Below are positions 11,701-24,255 of a stretch of 55,317 bases of DNA, in pieces. Under the pieces are notes generated by a model. The model ran no database searches. It saw only the letters and a list, made by a program, of their open reading frames with translations, and was not told the origin of the DNA. A program made the position numbers and the translations under genes. Position 1 is the stretch's first letter. Every line of letters begins with the position of its first letter. Location: positions 1-55,317 of the forward strand of contig QPFY01000031.1 of assembly GCA_003665825.1 (NCBI GenBank), in the 5' to 3' direction. Source of the DNA: Microbotryum silenes-acaulis. Lineage: Eukaryota; Basidiomycota; Microbotryomycetes; Microbotryales; Microbotryaceae.

Positions 11701-13800
11701 ATGTTCCGACAAACTCCGAGCTTGCCACGTCGGTGAGACTCGTCGAAGAGACCCGATGTGACAGCGAGTGATTGCATTCGAGCGATCGGTCGACGTTGAC
11801 GACGCGAGTGAACGATGTGGGGGTGGCCGAGGTGATCCTCACAGGCCGACAGTGCGGCAATGTGGGTCGAGTGATGTGTACATCGATGCGAGGCCTCAGG
11901 AAGGGGGACAATCACGTTGATGTTACTGATGAGGACGTGGCATTGTGATCGCAGAGTATGGTCGTACAAGTCACAGAGCGGTTCGGTGCGAAGCTCGGAT
12001 GCCAGCGAGTCGGCCAATGCGCGATCTGAACTAGAGTGATGAGCAGCAAAGACGATCATGAGCTGAGCGAATGGGACGAGAGCTGAGGACTATCTGAATG
12101 AAGGCTCACCACACCCATCGGTCGAGTAGCGAGAGGGCGAACGGGGCGATCGAGGCGATTGGGTGACCGAGCACGTGTCCGACCGAGGACGCTCGAGCGA
12201 TGCATCGACGTAGTTAGTACGCTGCTGAAAGTGACCACGTCCTTTCAGATCAACCTGTTCAGCGTATCTTGCTGAAGATGACGATGTTGGAGTCGTTGAT
12301 AGTCGTGTCGTGCGACGTCGCACCGTGCCCGCGTGAGCCCGCACAAAGGCACACGTCGAGCGTCCGTCGAGCGTGGCCGAGCTGCATCTTGCCGATTGGG
12401 TGATGTGGGGAGAGCGTTGTGGTGTAGTGGGATCAAAGCCGAGTCGAGTCGAGGCGGGTCAAGTGGTGCGCGTGGTGCGAGTGAGTGGGGAGAGGGAAAG
12501 GAGCGTTGGCGCGCGCGAGTCCGAAGTTGAGCCGTTGGCCGACCGAACTCGGCTGAACTCGGCTGAACTCGGCTGAACTCAGGCAGACTCGGCGCCGACG
12601 GGAAGCTTATTAGGCGCGCTCGGCCGAGAGATCCGACGGTCTCCGATTTGCTCGAGTCCAGTCGACCTGTTGCACTTCAAGACTCGAAGATCGAACAGGG
12701 ATCCGAGGGAACTTCAAGGCTAGAGAGAGCGAGTACCTCCGAACTCGGTGCGAGGGCCCGGACGAGTCGGCCGGCGGCGTCCGCGGCAAAAAGGTCGACT
12801 CGTCCAGGTCACCGAGCACACTCGTACACTCATCAATCTTTTACTCAAAGGCTATTCCCAGAATATGTACGAGGTGCGTCGGAATGTTTGAGGGCAAACA
12901 CATCTGATCCGGGAGCAGATCGTTGGTCCGATTACTCGGAGTCGAGATGAGTCATCGATGGGAGACGAGAACCGCGGGCGTGTCCTGGAAGCGCATCTCA
13001 GTCTCGCGCAGACCGCAATGCTGTGAAATGCATCAAGAGATGAGTTGAGCGCTCAAGTGGTATCTGGCGGCGTGGATACAGTTTGAGAGATGGCTTTCTC
13101 CAACAGATCGTCGGTGAAAACTCGCTGCGGTCGGCACTTCGCTTGCAGTGCGGACAAGTTCGGTCGCTTTCGACGATGAACGCAATGCTCTGTTAGATCG
13201 ATCTGAGGACTTCTTCTCGGTACAGAACCATTCATTTGAAATAGTCAAGAGATATGGTGATGGCGCGGAGAAGATCGTCCAGTTAGCACTGTCGGCAAAA
13301 AGGCTCGATGGTCGCCGAGCTGAGAGACAAGTAAGGAGTAATCGACTCATTCTCGCAGCCCCATCCGGCAGATAGCTGTTCTCACTCTCAGAACACTCAA
13401 AAATCGAATATAGCTGTCCATACGCGCGCAGTGCTAGATTGCGGTCCTGTTGAGGCAGTATTTTCATCGGGACAGGTCTTCGAGATCATAAAGCCAAAGT
13501 GATCCCGCAGCACACATGATTTAGGTCGATGTGGTCCTTTCCAACAGGTCATTGCTGGAAGCCATATACCTCGTATCGAAGCATGTTGCAAGCTACAGGA
13601 ATCCTTTTGAGAGATCTATTACATGATGGTTACTTTGTTGGAGTCACTTTCGAGTGCTGATTTGGAGTTGAAAAGTCGCGCAAGGACTCGGAGGTCGGCT
13701 CTCGATCGCGCAAACTCGGCTCCTTTACTTTCGCTGGTCGATCGGATAGTGATCTTCGACACTCAAAGGAGGACTTTCTTAATGGAATTTTTCAGTCTTT
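8712..13800. repeat. R repeat, copy 2 (reference copy)
   Basis: This is the most regular copy, about 5.09 kb from the GAAGAATCCA landmark at 8,721 to the next at 13,804. It lacks the internal 1.5-kb duplication seen in copies 1, 3 and 4. Its second half (10,299-12,900) is very close to 45,191-47,460 and, from 11,331, to the start of the window. It carries an intact copy of the conserved 53-codon frame at 9,210-9,371. A short 11-bp tandem repeat, CTCGGCTGAA-type, lies near 12,546-12,585. Confidence 0.8.
9210..9371 (+). CDS. Conserved small ORF of the R repeat, intact copy (53 aa)
   Basis: This frame lies in the best-conserved part of R. It starts ATG-GGC-TCA, contains KTEWYCIEEHMRSYLRN and ARAIGQRVKVVLRSQ, and ends at a TAG kept in all four copies. 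Three of four copies have exactly 162 bp from ATG to TAG; one of these (14,300-14,461) is also open, one has a single nonsense change, and the fourth copy is frameshifted. Earlier in-frame starts exist (to about 9,117), so the true N-terminus is unclear. The composition is more protein-like than other frames of R. I do not recognise the family. It may be a small protein, an exon of an ancestral transposon gene, or chance. Confidence 0.3.
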   Translation: MGSKTEWYCIEEHMRSYLRNVGKELEGVNVARAIGQRVKVVLRSQSRGERAGR

Positions 13801-16800
13801 AGGGAAGAATCCATGGGGTGCTTTGCGGTGTCAAAGCATACTTTCAGTCATGATCGTTGGTGAGGGATGCGGGTCGCAAAAGTTCGACTTTGCGTGAAAG
13901 CCGAGGAAGCCCCTCGCTGTCGAATCACGGCATACCTCTGCAAGCAGCTGTTCTTCACACTTGTTTACTTGCGAAAGCCGGAAAGAGGCGATAGTAAAAG
14001 GCTAGGGATGCGAGTGCAAGGTTGAAGCCCACTCTAAACGGACCGCGGCATGTCACTGCAGCTCTGTCGGCATGGGCGACGCATACGCATGAGCGACATA
14101 TACGATCGATCCAGTGAGTCACTTTGACATACTCCGACACAGTTTTGCTTGCGTTCAGCAGTTGGTAGTCCAGAGTTGATGTCGGATTTGATACAAGAAC
14201 ATCCCATAGAGGTCGTTTGCGGCAGAACCATGTCCGAGGCCGCAGGAAAACCCGGCAAGAATGGCTCAAGAAGATCCAAAGGTTCTCAGACACGCACATA
14301 TGAGCTCAAAGACCGAATGGTATTGCATCGAGGAACACATGCGATCGTACCTCAGAAATGGAGGGAAAGAACTGGAAGGAGTAAACGTCGCTCGAGCGGT
14401 GGGGCAAAGAGTCAAGGTGGTCCTTCGTTCTCAATCTCGAGGCGAGCCGGCCGGGCGCTAGGTCACCCACAAGAGTTTGGATGGTTGGAAAAGCCTCCTC
14501 GCACAGGACATCGGCAAATATCGAGTCTTGGGTGGCGGAGACAACAGCGGCAAAGATGAGAGCCTGCATACTCGTCGACAAGCCATCTGTCGCACCGAGT
14601 TGAGTTGTGAGGTCGGGGCCGATGGAGAGGAGATCAGCGTTGAGCAGAGCAAGTCCTGCCGAAAAAGTCTGGATCCGCAAGTAGGCGACGACCATTATTC
14701 TGGGAAACGGACTGGAAACGGTTCCGAGTCCAAAAAGTCGAGTTGAGCGCAGACGGAAATCCAAGACCTGGTGGAGCAAATCAACCGTCAAACATGAGCA
14801 ATAGTGCACACACTTGCAACACGACATCGAGAGGGAGGGAAGGACTTTAGGCTGAGGGTATGCACTGACCTTTCGGGCGTTTGCGCGCTTAGTGACTGCC
14901 AAACGAGTTCGTCGCTACCAAGCGAGGTGACAAGCGAAAGCGAGAAGGGATGGAACACCGTGCGTCATTGAGCGCGGTCCATGACCGCATGGCCAGAGTT
15001 GGTGAAGCATGTACGAACGTGCAAGTCGCCGAGGTGGGATGGTGATCGCACGTATCATGCTGGTCGAGCGAATCGCCGAGATCGATTGAGAGTGCGAAGG
15101 ATCGTCACGGTCTGACGCTGAAATCGAGCGCCGAGTGGTCCGGAGAAGCCCGAGTCGGGACTTTATCCTTCGACATGCACAACGTAATAAGGAGTTCGAG
15201 TAAGATGTGCAGCGATGAGGAGGTTGTCTGTGGCAAATCTCGAGAGTTTTGCCGGAAGGTCGATTGGATGATGCGATCGAAGAGGTTGAAAGCAGTCCGA
15301 TCAAGTTGAACGGCGAGGACGGCGAGGACGGCGAGCGGGAATGCGGGATGTTGAGAACGACGAGTTGAGATGTAGTGGCTTCGGACAGATGCCTTGACAA
15401 GCTGGATGACGAGGGCGGGCGATTGAGCAAACCGCTCGCAGCGGCTCGAAAGCTGCTGGGCGAGCTAGGATCTCCGGCGGACCTCCGTGGCGAGAAGGCC
15501 GCAACTAGTCTGCGTGCTGGGACCTTGTCGCAAGAGAAACCGAGGAATGGTAATTCACGAACTCGGCTGTGGGACGTGCGAGCGTGTGAGCGAATTCGTG
15601 CGAAGGTCCATTCGAGTGAGCGCTCCCATTCCAGGTCTTCCGTGACCAACGATCTGCAGTACGCGGTGACACGGCATATCTTCGTCTCATCAGCAAGGAG
15701 TGCAAGTCGCAAGTGAGAGCTAAGATCGAAACAGCTCACTGTGGGCGGTCTGAGCGAGTCGTCCGAGGTCGAGCAGTTCCGGTCCCGAGGGCTCAAGTGA
15801 GCAATTGACATAGCCCGGACGCAACTGTAGCTACCTTCGAGCTCGTTATCGAGTCGTTGAAAGCCGATTGGTGATGTTGAGAGTGTTGCAGTTGCTGAAT
15901 GAGTTCCGCTTGCCTTAGCCAGTTCCGGGTGACACATCAAGTGCCGGGTCGAGCAAGGTCGAGCCGCATGTACCGAGGAAGTGATGTTTCACCATGACGG
16001 CAAGGTGGTGCTTCGTCGTGTCTTCGCGCAGTGAGAGAAAAGACGAGTTGTGTCGAGTGGTGCGAGAGATCGGCTAATATCGAGTCGTGGGTGGCGGAGG
16101 CAGCAGCCGCAAAGATAAGAGCTTTCACCATCGTCGAATCGCACCGAGTTGAGTTTTGCGGTCAGGGCCGATCGAGAGGAGATCGAGGTCCATCCATGAG
16201 AGCTAGCTAGAAACGGTTTCGAACGAGTCGGAGTTTAAAGAGTCGAGTTAAGCGCCGGCCAAAATCCATGACCTGGTGGAGCGAAAGAAAAGTCAAACAT
16301 AAGCAAGAGGGCACAGACTTGCAACATACGAGGTGGAGGAAGGGAAAGCCTTCAGGTTACAGGCACTCACTGACCTTTCGGACGTTGGTTCGCTTTGTGA
16401 CTGCCGAACGAGTTCGGGGGGTGTTTAGAGCGACGAGTTGAGACGTAGTGACCTTGAACGGATGACTCGAAGAGCTGGATGACGGGCGCGGGAGGTTGAG
16501 TGATTCGCGGCGCGGTCGAGAAAGTGCTTGAGCCGATGAAGGTGTCCGATCTCGACATTGACAAAACCAGTCGAGTTGTGCAACAGAAGATGCGACAAAC
16601 CCCGGGCTTGCCGCATCGTTGAGACCCTTCGATTCGATCGAAAAGAGACGTGAGGAGTTGCATTCGAGTGATCGGTCGACGTTGAGAACGCGAGTGAACG
16701 ATGTGGGGGTGGCGGAGGACATTGTCCCAGGCCGACAGTGGTGTTCGATGGGGCGACGAGGACCAAGTGATGTGTGCATCGATGCGAGACCTCAAGAAGG

Positions 16801-18652
16801 CTGATCATGTCTTCGATGGTGCTGATGACAGATGCGCAGAGTATGGTCCTACAAGTCACAGAGTGGTATGGTGCCAGGCTCGGATGCCAGCGAGTCGGCC
16901 AACGCGCGATCTGAAGAGTGATAAGCAGCAAAGAAGACATGAGGTGAGCAAATGTGATGACGCTGGATACTATCTGAATGAAGAGCTCACCACATTCATC
17001 GGTCGAGCAGCGAGAGGGCGACCGGGGTCAACGAGGCGATGCGCTGACCAAGCACGTGTCCGACCGAGTACGCTCGAGCGATGCATCGACGCAAGCAAGT
17101 ACGCTGCTGAAAGTGACCACTCCCTCTCAGGGTGCAGTTTTATTTGTACCGTATTGATGATGGCAATGTTGGACATGTCGTTAACCGTGTTGTGCGACGT
17201 CGCACCGTGCCCGAATCAGTCGGGTTGAGGTGACACGTTGAGCTGTAGTTGGGAGAGATCGAGATGCATCTTGCAGATTACATGGTGCATCGGAACGATG
17301 TGAAAGCATGTGACGTCGAGTTGTGGCGTGGTGCGGTCAGTGCCGAGTCCGAGTCGAGGCCAGTGGTGCGAGTGGGGAGAGGAAAAGGGGCGTTGGCGCG
17401 CGCGAGTCCGAAGTCGCTAACCGCGCAAAAGATCCCGAACTATCCCGAAGCTCGGCGCGCTTGGCCGAAAGTTCGGTCTCCGATTTGCTCGAGTCCAGTC
17501 GACCTGTTGCACTTTAAGACTCGAAGATCGAGCAAGGATCCGAGGGCACTTCAAGGCTAGAGAGAGCGAGTACCTCCGAGGTCACCGCGTGGGTCGTTGA
17601 ACGAGTCGGCCGCCGGCGTCCGTGGCGAGAGTCGGAGGAGGTCGATCGTCCGGGTCACTGAGCACGCCTGTACGCTTGTCATTTCTTTACTCAAAAGCTG
17701 TTCCCAAAATAGATACGAGCCGTGTGGGAATATTTAAGGAAAAACACCTCTGATCCGGGAGCAGCTCTTTGGTCCGATTACGAGCGAGATCATCGCCCGA
17801 TGGTAGACGAGACTTAGAGTCAGGAGCGTGTTTTTGAAGCACATCTCAGTCGGGCGCTCGCAGACCGCAATGCTGTGAAATGCATTAAGAGGTGGGTTGA
17901 GTTCTCAGGTGATGTCTAGCGGCGTGAACACAGCTTGAGCGTAGCGTTCCTCCAAGAGATCGTCGGTGAAAAGATGACGCGGTCGGCACTTCGTTTGCGG
18001 ACAAGTTTTTGTTCGGACGCCTTCGACGATGATTGTAGTTCGCTGTGAGGTCGATCTGACGACTCTTTTTCGGTGAAAAGGCATGCGTTTGAAATAATAC
18101 AGGGGTGATGGCGCCGAGAAGATCGTCCAGTTAGCACTGTCGGCGGAAAAAACTCGATCGTTACCCAGCCGAGGACACGGGGTGACGCATCGACTCATTC
18201 TCACTGGCCCCTCCTGCAGACAAATGCTTCCCACTCTCAGAGAACACTCGAATATGCGAAAAAGCGGCGGGTCGATCGGCGTGCCGTGCTAAATTGGGAG
18301 GTTGATGCAGTATTTTCCTCGGCACCGTTCTCCGAGATCAAAAAGCAAAAGTGATGCCGCAGCACACCCGATCTCGGTCGAGCGGGTCCTTTCAATCGGG
18401 TCACTGCTGCAAGCAATACAACTCGAATTGGAGCATGCTTCAAGCTGTCTGACTCCGGTTGACAGACCTATTACAACATGATGACCACCGTGTTGAAGTC
18501 AATTTCGACTTCTGATCGAGTTGAAAAGTCGCGCAAGGACTCGGAGATACTCTCGATCGCGCAAACTCGGCTCCTTTACTTTTCGCTGGTCGATCGGACA
18601 GTGATCCTTCGACGATCGAAAGCGGACCTTTATAGTTGAATTTCTTAGCCTT
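13801..18652. repeat. R repeat, copy 3 (with internal duplication)
   Basis: Copy 3 runs from the landmark at 13,804 to that at 18,657, about 4.85 kb. The internal duplication is present, with the TCGAGTCTTGGGTGGCGGAG-type block near 14,520 and again near 16,080. Positions 15,394-15,857 are almost identical to 20,219-20,684 in copy 4, far above the background similarity of the copies. It holds a 341-codon minus-strand open frame (14,915-15,940) that I do not accept as a gene. Confidence 0.75.
14300..14461 (+). CDS. Conserved small ORF of the R repeat, second intact copy (53 aa)
   Basis: This has the same frame, length, ATG and TAG as 9,210-9,371. It differs by a few residues (SSK at the start, NGGKEL, ARAVGQ, GEPAGR). 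Two copies of a degenerate repeat that are both open over 53 codons is mild evidence for past or present coding. No function can be assigned. Confidence 0.3.
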   Translation: MSSKTEWYCIEEHMRSYLRNGGKELEGVNVARAVGQRVKVVLRSQSRGEPAGR

Positions 18653-21600
18653 GACGGAAGAATCCACGGGCTTCTTTTCAGTGTCAAAGCATACTTTCAG
18701 TCATGCTCGTCGGTGAGGGATGCCGGCCGCAGAGGTTCGACATTGCGTGAAAGCCGAGAAACCCTCCGGTGTTGATTCACGACGTACCACTGCAAGCAGC
18801 TGTTCTTCACACTTATTTACTTGCTAGAGTCGTGAAAAGGCTGTAGTAAAAGGCTAGGGATGCGATCGCAAGGTTGAAGGTCACTCTAAACGGACCGCGG
18901 CATGTCAGCTCGGTCGGCAGCAGCGACGAGTACGCATGGCAACATGAGCAACGAATACGATCAATCCAGTGAGTCACTGTGACGTACTCCGATATAGTTT
19001 TGATTGCGTTCAGCAGTTGGTAGTCCAGCGCTCAAGTTAGATTTGATTCAAGAACATTCCATTGAAGTCGTTTGCGCGAGAACCATGTCGGAGGCCGCAG
19101 GAAAACCCGGCAAAAATGGGTCAAGAAGATCCAAAGGTTCTCAGACACGCACATGAGCTCAAAGATCGAATGGTATTGCATCGAGGAACACATGCGATCG
19201 TACCTCAGAAATGTAGGGAAAGAAGTGAAAGGAGCAAACGTCGCTTGAGCGGTGGGGCAAAGAGTCAAGGTGGTCCTTCGTTCTCAATCTCGAGGCGAGC
19301 CGGCCGGGCGCTAGGTCACCCACAAGAGTTTGGATAGTTGGAAAAGCCTCCTCGCACAGGACATCGGCAAATATCGAGTCTTGGGTGGCGGAGACAGCAG
19401 CGGCAAAAATGAGAGCCTGCATGCTCATCGACGAACGATCGGTCGCACCGAGTTGAGTTTTTAGTTCGGGACCGATCGAGAGGAGTTCAAAGTCGAGCAG
19501 AGCAAGTCCCGCCAAAAGCGTCTGAAACCTCAATTGGAAAGAGTCGACGACCATTCTTCCGGGAGACGGACTGAAAACGGTTGCGAGCAGTTCGGAGTCC
19601 AAAGAGTCGAGTTGAGCGCAGTTGGGAAACTAAGGCCCGGTGGAGCAATTCAACCGTCAAACATGAGCGATAGTGCACACACTTGCAATACGAGGTGTGG
19701 AGGAAGGAAAGCATTTCAATTTGAAGGCATGCACTGACCTTGCGGACGTTTGAGCGCTTAGTGACCGCCAAACGAGTTCGTCGCTACCAAGCGAGAGGGG
19801 ATGGAACACCGTGCGTCGCTAAGCACTATCCACGACCGAATAACCAGAGTCTGTACGAACGTGCATATCGCAGAGGTGGGATGGTGATTGTACATATCCA
19901 GCCGGTCGAGCGAATCGCCGAGGTTGATTGGGAGTGCGAAGGATCGTCACCGAATTCGAGCGCCGAGTGGCCCGAAGAAGCCCGAGTCCTGGCTGTGCGG
20001 ATCAACGTGCCCAACGTAGGACGGTGTTAGAGTAAGATTTGAACGGATGAGGAGGCGTTCCGTGGGGAATCTTGACAGCTTTGCCAGCAAGTCGATTGGT
20101 CGGTGCGATCGACGAGGTAGGAACCCAGCGTGCAAGTCCGGTCAACTTGAACGGCAAGGAGACGAGCGGGAAGGTGGGTTGTTGAGGTGCCATGAGATGA
20201 AACGCAGACGGTCTGTGTTGCCTTGACAAGCTGGATGACGAGGGCGGGCGATCGAGCAAACCGCTCGCAGCGGCTCGAAAGCTGCTGGGCGAGCTAGGAT
20301 CTCCGGCGGACCTCCGTGGCGAGAAGGCCGCAACTAGTCTGCGTGCTGGGACCTTGTCGCAAGAGAAACCGAGGAATGGTAATTCACGAACTCGGCTGTG
20401 GGACGTGCGAGCGTGTGAGCGAATTCGTGCGAAGGTCCATTCGAGTGAGCGCTCCCATTCCAGGTCTTCCGTGACCAACGATCTGCAGTACGCGGTGACA
20501 CGGCATATCTTCGTCTCATCAGCAAGGAGTGCAAATCGCAAGCCAGAGCCCAGATCAAAACAGCTCACTGTGGGCGGTCTGAGCGAGTCGTCCGAGGTCG
20601 AGCAGTTCCGGTCCCGAGGGCTCAAGTGAGCAATTGACATAGCCCGGACGCAACTGTAGCTACCTTCGAGCTCGTTATCGAGTCGTTCCAATTGGGGATG
20701 GTGAGGGTGTGTTCCCCTTGCCTTAGCCGATTCCGGGTCACACATCAAGGGCCGGGTCGGGTAAGGTCGAGCCGCAAGTACCGAGCAAGTGACGTCTCGG
20801 CATGACGGCAAAGCGTTGCGTCGTCGTGTCTTCATGCAGTGAAAGAAAGTCGAGTCGAGTCGAGTGGTACGAGGATCGGCGAATGACAAGTGGGCGAGGC
20901 AGCAGCGGCAAAGATGAGAGCTTACACGCTCCTCAACGAACGGTCGCACCGAGTTGAGTTTTGAGGTCAGGGCGATCGAGAGGAGGTCGAGGTCGAGCAA
21001 AGCAAGCTTCGCCAGGAGATTGTCGATCCCAATTGGAAATGGTGGACGATCTTTCTTCCGGGAGACGCACTGGAAACGGTTGGGAGCAAATGGGAGTCCA
21101 AAGAGTCGACTTGAGCGCAGGCAGAAATCTGAGACCCGGTGGAGCAAATCAAAAGTCAAACATGAGCAAGACTGCACATACTTGCAACGCGAGGTGTGGA
21201 GGAAGATTATGCCTTCAGGTTGAAGACACTCACTGACCGTTCGGACGTTTGCTCGCTTAGTAACTGCCGAGCAATTTCGTCGAAACCCTGGGAGGTGAGT
21301 GCAAGAAGCGAAGCGAGAGGAGGTGGAGCGCCATGCGACGCCGATCGCAGTCCATGACCGCATGACCAGACTTTCAGAAGCGTGTACGAACGTGCAAATC
21401 GGAGAGGTGGGATGCTGATCGCACGTAACAAGCTGGTCGAGCGAAGCGCCGAGGTCGATTGAGAGTGCGAAAAATTGTCACAGTTCGAGGCCCAATTCGA
21501 GCGATCCGAAGAAGTTCGAGTCGCGTCTTGACGCTTCAACCTGCGCAACGTAGGATGGAGGTCGAGTAAAATGTGAAGCGACGAGGTGTTCCGTGGCGAA

Positions 21601-22719
21601 TCTCGACAGTTTTGCCCGAAAGTCAATTGGATGATGCGATCGACGAGCTTGAAAGCCAGCGTGCAAGTCCAATCAAGTTGGATGGCGAGGAAGGCGAGCT
21701 GGAATGTGGTATGTTTGAAGCGACGAGTTGAGACGTAGTGACTTGGGACGAATGACTCGATGAGCTGGCTGACAAGCGCGGGAGGTTGAGTAAGTCGCGG
21801 GCGGTTGAGACGGAGTGAAAGTGCTCGAGCCGATGCAGGTCTCGGATCTCGACATCGACGAAATCAGTCGGGTCGTGCATCACATGTTCCGACAAACCCT
21901 GAGCTTGCCGCGTCGATGAGACTCTTCGATTCGAAGAAAGACATGTGACAGCGAGTGATTGCACTCGTGCGATTGGTCAATCTTGTCGACGAGAGTGAAC
22001 GATGTGGGGGTGGCGGAGGAGATCGTCACCGGTCGATAGTGGTGTTCGGGGTGCGGCGATGTGGGTCGAGTGACATATGCATCGATTCGAGACCCGGGGA
22101 AGGGTGAGCGTCTCCTCGATGGAGCTGATGTGGGTTGTGCATTGCGATCGCAGAGTATGTTTGTACAAGTCACAGAGCGGTTCAGTGCGAAGCTCGGATG
22201 CCAGCGAGTCGGCAAACGCGCGATCTGAACTAGAGTGGTGAGCAGCAAAGACAAACATGAGGTGAGCGAATGAGACGAGAGCTGAGGACTATCTGAATGA
22301 AGGGCTCACCACACCCATCGGTCGAGTAGCGAGAGTGCGAACAGGGTGATCGAGGCGATTGGGTGACCGAGCACGTGTCCGACCGAGAACGCTCGAGCGA
22401 TGCATCGACGTAAGCTACGACGCAGCTGAAAGTAACCACGCCCTTTCAGATCAACCTGTTGAGCGTATCGTGCCACAGATGACGAGGTTGGAGTTGTTGA
22501 TAGTCTTGTCGTGCGACGTCGCACCGTGCCTGCGTCAGCCCGCACGAAGGGACACTGCGAGCGTCCGTCGAGAGTGGCCGAGCTGCATCTTGCCGATTGG
22601 GTGATGTGGGGAGAGCGTTGTGGTGTAGTGGTTTCAGAGCTGAGTCGAGTCGGGTCGGGCGAGTGAGTGGGGAGAGGGACAGGAGCGTTGGCGCGCGCGC
22701 TGAAGTCGACTCGGACATG
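18653..22719. repeat. R repeat, copy 4 (truncated by insert)
   Basis: Copy 4 runs from the landmark at 18,657. The internal duplication is present (near 19,376 and 20,886). The copy stops near 22,720, at a position equivalent to about 12,515 in copy 2, where the second satellite-bearing insert begins. It holds a 453-codon minus-strand open frame (20,002-21,363) that I reject as a gene: the minus strand is pyrimidine-rich and poor in stop codons. Confidence 0.75.
19153..19314 (+). pseudogene. Conserved R-repeat small ORF, copy 4 (nonsense)
   Basis: It is exactly 162 bp from ATG to TAG like the intact copies, and reads SSKIEWYCIEEHMRSYLRN, but an in-frame TGA at 19,246-19,248 replaces the CGA (Arg) codon of its sisters. 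This is a single C-to-T change in the same frame. Confidence 0.4.
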
Positions 22720-23715
22720 CCTCAGACGAGGCCACAACGACTAGTAAAATTGAGTATACTGAAAAAACAACGCAGAATAGGACAAATCAAGCCTATATAA
22801 GCCAGCTGTGATCGTGACAGAGTTGCAATCAACTTATCAACGTCTACAAGTCCTCAAGTCTGCCGTGGCTCAGCTCTAGCGATACGCCGAAGCCCGAAAT
22901 GGGTTTCCCATTTCGGATCCAATCTCGGTTCAGCGCTCGGGGCTCAGGCTTACTCGGTGCACGGGGTTTCACGCTGCACTGCCATCTCGCAATGCACGAG
23001 CAATTCCCCGTGCACCTCGATTTGGCGGTTTTTGACTTGTGCCGCCCTCCAGCGTCGAGCAAGTGGATTTCAGCAGTGCACGAGCAATTCCCCGTGCACT
23101 GCGATTTGGCGGTTTTGCCGAATAAGTGGATTTCAGCAGTGCACGAGCAATTGACCGTGCACCTCGATTTGACGGTTTTTGACCCGTGCCGCCCTCAGAG
23201 TCGAAAAAGTGGATTTCAGCAGTGCACGAGCAATCGACCGTGCACCTCGATTTGACGGTTTTCGACTTGTGCCGCCCTTCAGCGTCGAAAAAGTGGATTT
23301 CAGCAGTGCACGAGCAATTCCCCGTGCACCTCGATTTGGCGGTTTTTGACTTGTGCCGCCCCTCAGAGTCGAAAAAGTGGATTTCAGCAGTGCACGAGCA
23401 ATTGACCGTGCACCTCGATTTGGCGGTTTTTGACCCGTGCCGCCCTCAGAGTCGAAAAAGTGGATTTCAGCAGTGCACGAGCAATTGACCGTGCACCTCG
23501 ATTTGGCGGTTTTGCCGAAAAAGTGGATTTCAGCAGTGCACGAGCAATTCCCCGTGCACTGCGATTTGGCGGTTTTGCCGAATGAATGGATTTCATCAGT
23601 GCACGAGCAATTCCCCCTGCACTGTCACTTTTCATTTTCACTGGGGATTTGGGGTTCTAATCAAAAATGTAACCCGTAATTGGGCTGTACCCCACCTATG
23701 ATACGTATATACTGC
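22720..23715. mobile_element. S insert, copy 2 (satellite-bearing insert in R)
   Basis: This is the second copy of the insert at 7,748. It opens with GACGAGGCCACAACGACTAGT and a TTGAGTATACT stretch, then a TATA-like CTATATAAG at 22,793 and the CTACAAGTCCTCAAGTCTGCC block. A perfect inverted repeat, CCGAAATGGG-TTT-CCCATTTCGG, lies at 22,894-22,916. The minisatellite follows. The right end, near 23,712, reads ACGTATATACT and matches the right end of copy 1. Confidence 0.5.
22984..23640. repeat. 84-bp hairpin minisatellite, array 2 (about 9 units)
   Basis: Units begin near 22,984 (degenerate), 23,062, 23,125, 23,208, 23,292, 23,376, 23,459, 23,522 and 23,586. Long (83-84 bp) and short (62-64 bp) versions are interspersed, and the GTGCACG/CGTGCAC hairpin is kept in nearly all. 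The loop alternates between AGCAATTGAC and AGCAATTCCC, which also occur in array 1. Two unit types in two arrays suggest exchange between loci. Confidence 0.9.
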
Positions 23716-24127
23716 TGCAAGCGAGCGCAAGCGCAGCAGAGACGGCCGAGATCAAGCGGCTGATCGCGCTATTAGCACTGCCCTCAGCGAGGACTCCGAC
23801 GCTGAGACGGCTCCTCCACCCAAGAAGAAGAGAGTGCCCTCTAAGAAGGCACAATTAGGGGCTCTTGCGGCAGCCAAGTCGGTTAATCCCGCCGAATCCG
23901 TCGAGCCCGAAGAATCCGACTCCGATTCCGACAAGGAAGGTCAGGCAAGGAAGAAGAAGATGAGGGGAAGCGAGCCCGGTGCGAAAGGAAAGCAGCCCGC
24001 CAAGCGCAAGAGCTCAAGGAAAGAAGTTGCTGTATCTGGCCTGCAAGAAAGGGCTAGGGTTCCGAAACGGGATGCTACCACTACAGCTCGTGCGGCCTTT
24101 TTAGAAAGGATGAAGGCTGGAAAGTAG
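23709..24127 (+). pseudogene. C-terminal fragment of an unknown lysine-rich nuclear-type protein
   Basis: An open frame of about 139 codons starts right at the edge of the S insert and has no convincing start codon there; its first ATG-free stretch reads ASERKRSRDGRDQAADRAI. It is strongly charged: a PPPKKKRVP motif that resembles a classical nuclear localisation signal, an EPEESDSDSDKE acidic run, then more basic runs, ending ERMKAGK-TAG. The composition suits the tail of a chromatin or transposon protein. I do not recognise the family. It is probably the 3' end of a gene cut by the neighbouring insert. Confidence 0.4.
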
Positions 24128-24255
24128 GACTGGTCAGAGATAGGTGGAAATATTAATGATTGTTTGAATTGGAAATAAGATCGTCCCTATTGACCACCCA
24201 TCGCACTGAGCTTAAGTCTTGGCGCGATCCTGTGTCTCGAGTTAAATCAGAATCG

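Noticed and set aside
14915..15940. 341-codon open frame on the minus strand of R copy 3
   Set aside because: It is homologous to the 453-codon frame mainly through a near-identical DNA patch. No family, introns or start context support a gene.
20002..21363. 453-codon open frame on the minus strand of R copy 4
   Set aside because: It spans sub-repeats, is Ser/Arg/Leu-rich without domains, and lies on a pyrimidine-rich strand poor in stops. The related frame in copy 3 is open only in part and copies 1 and 2 are broken.
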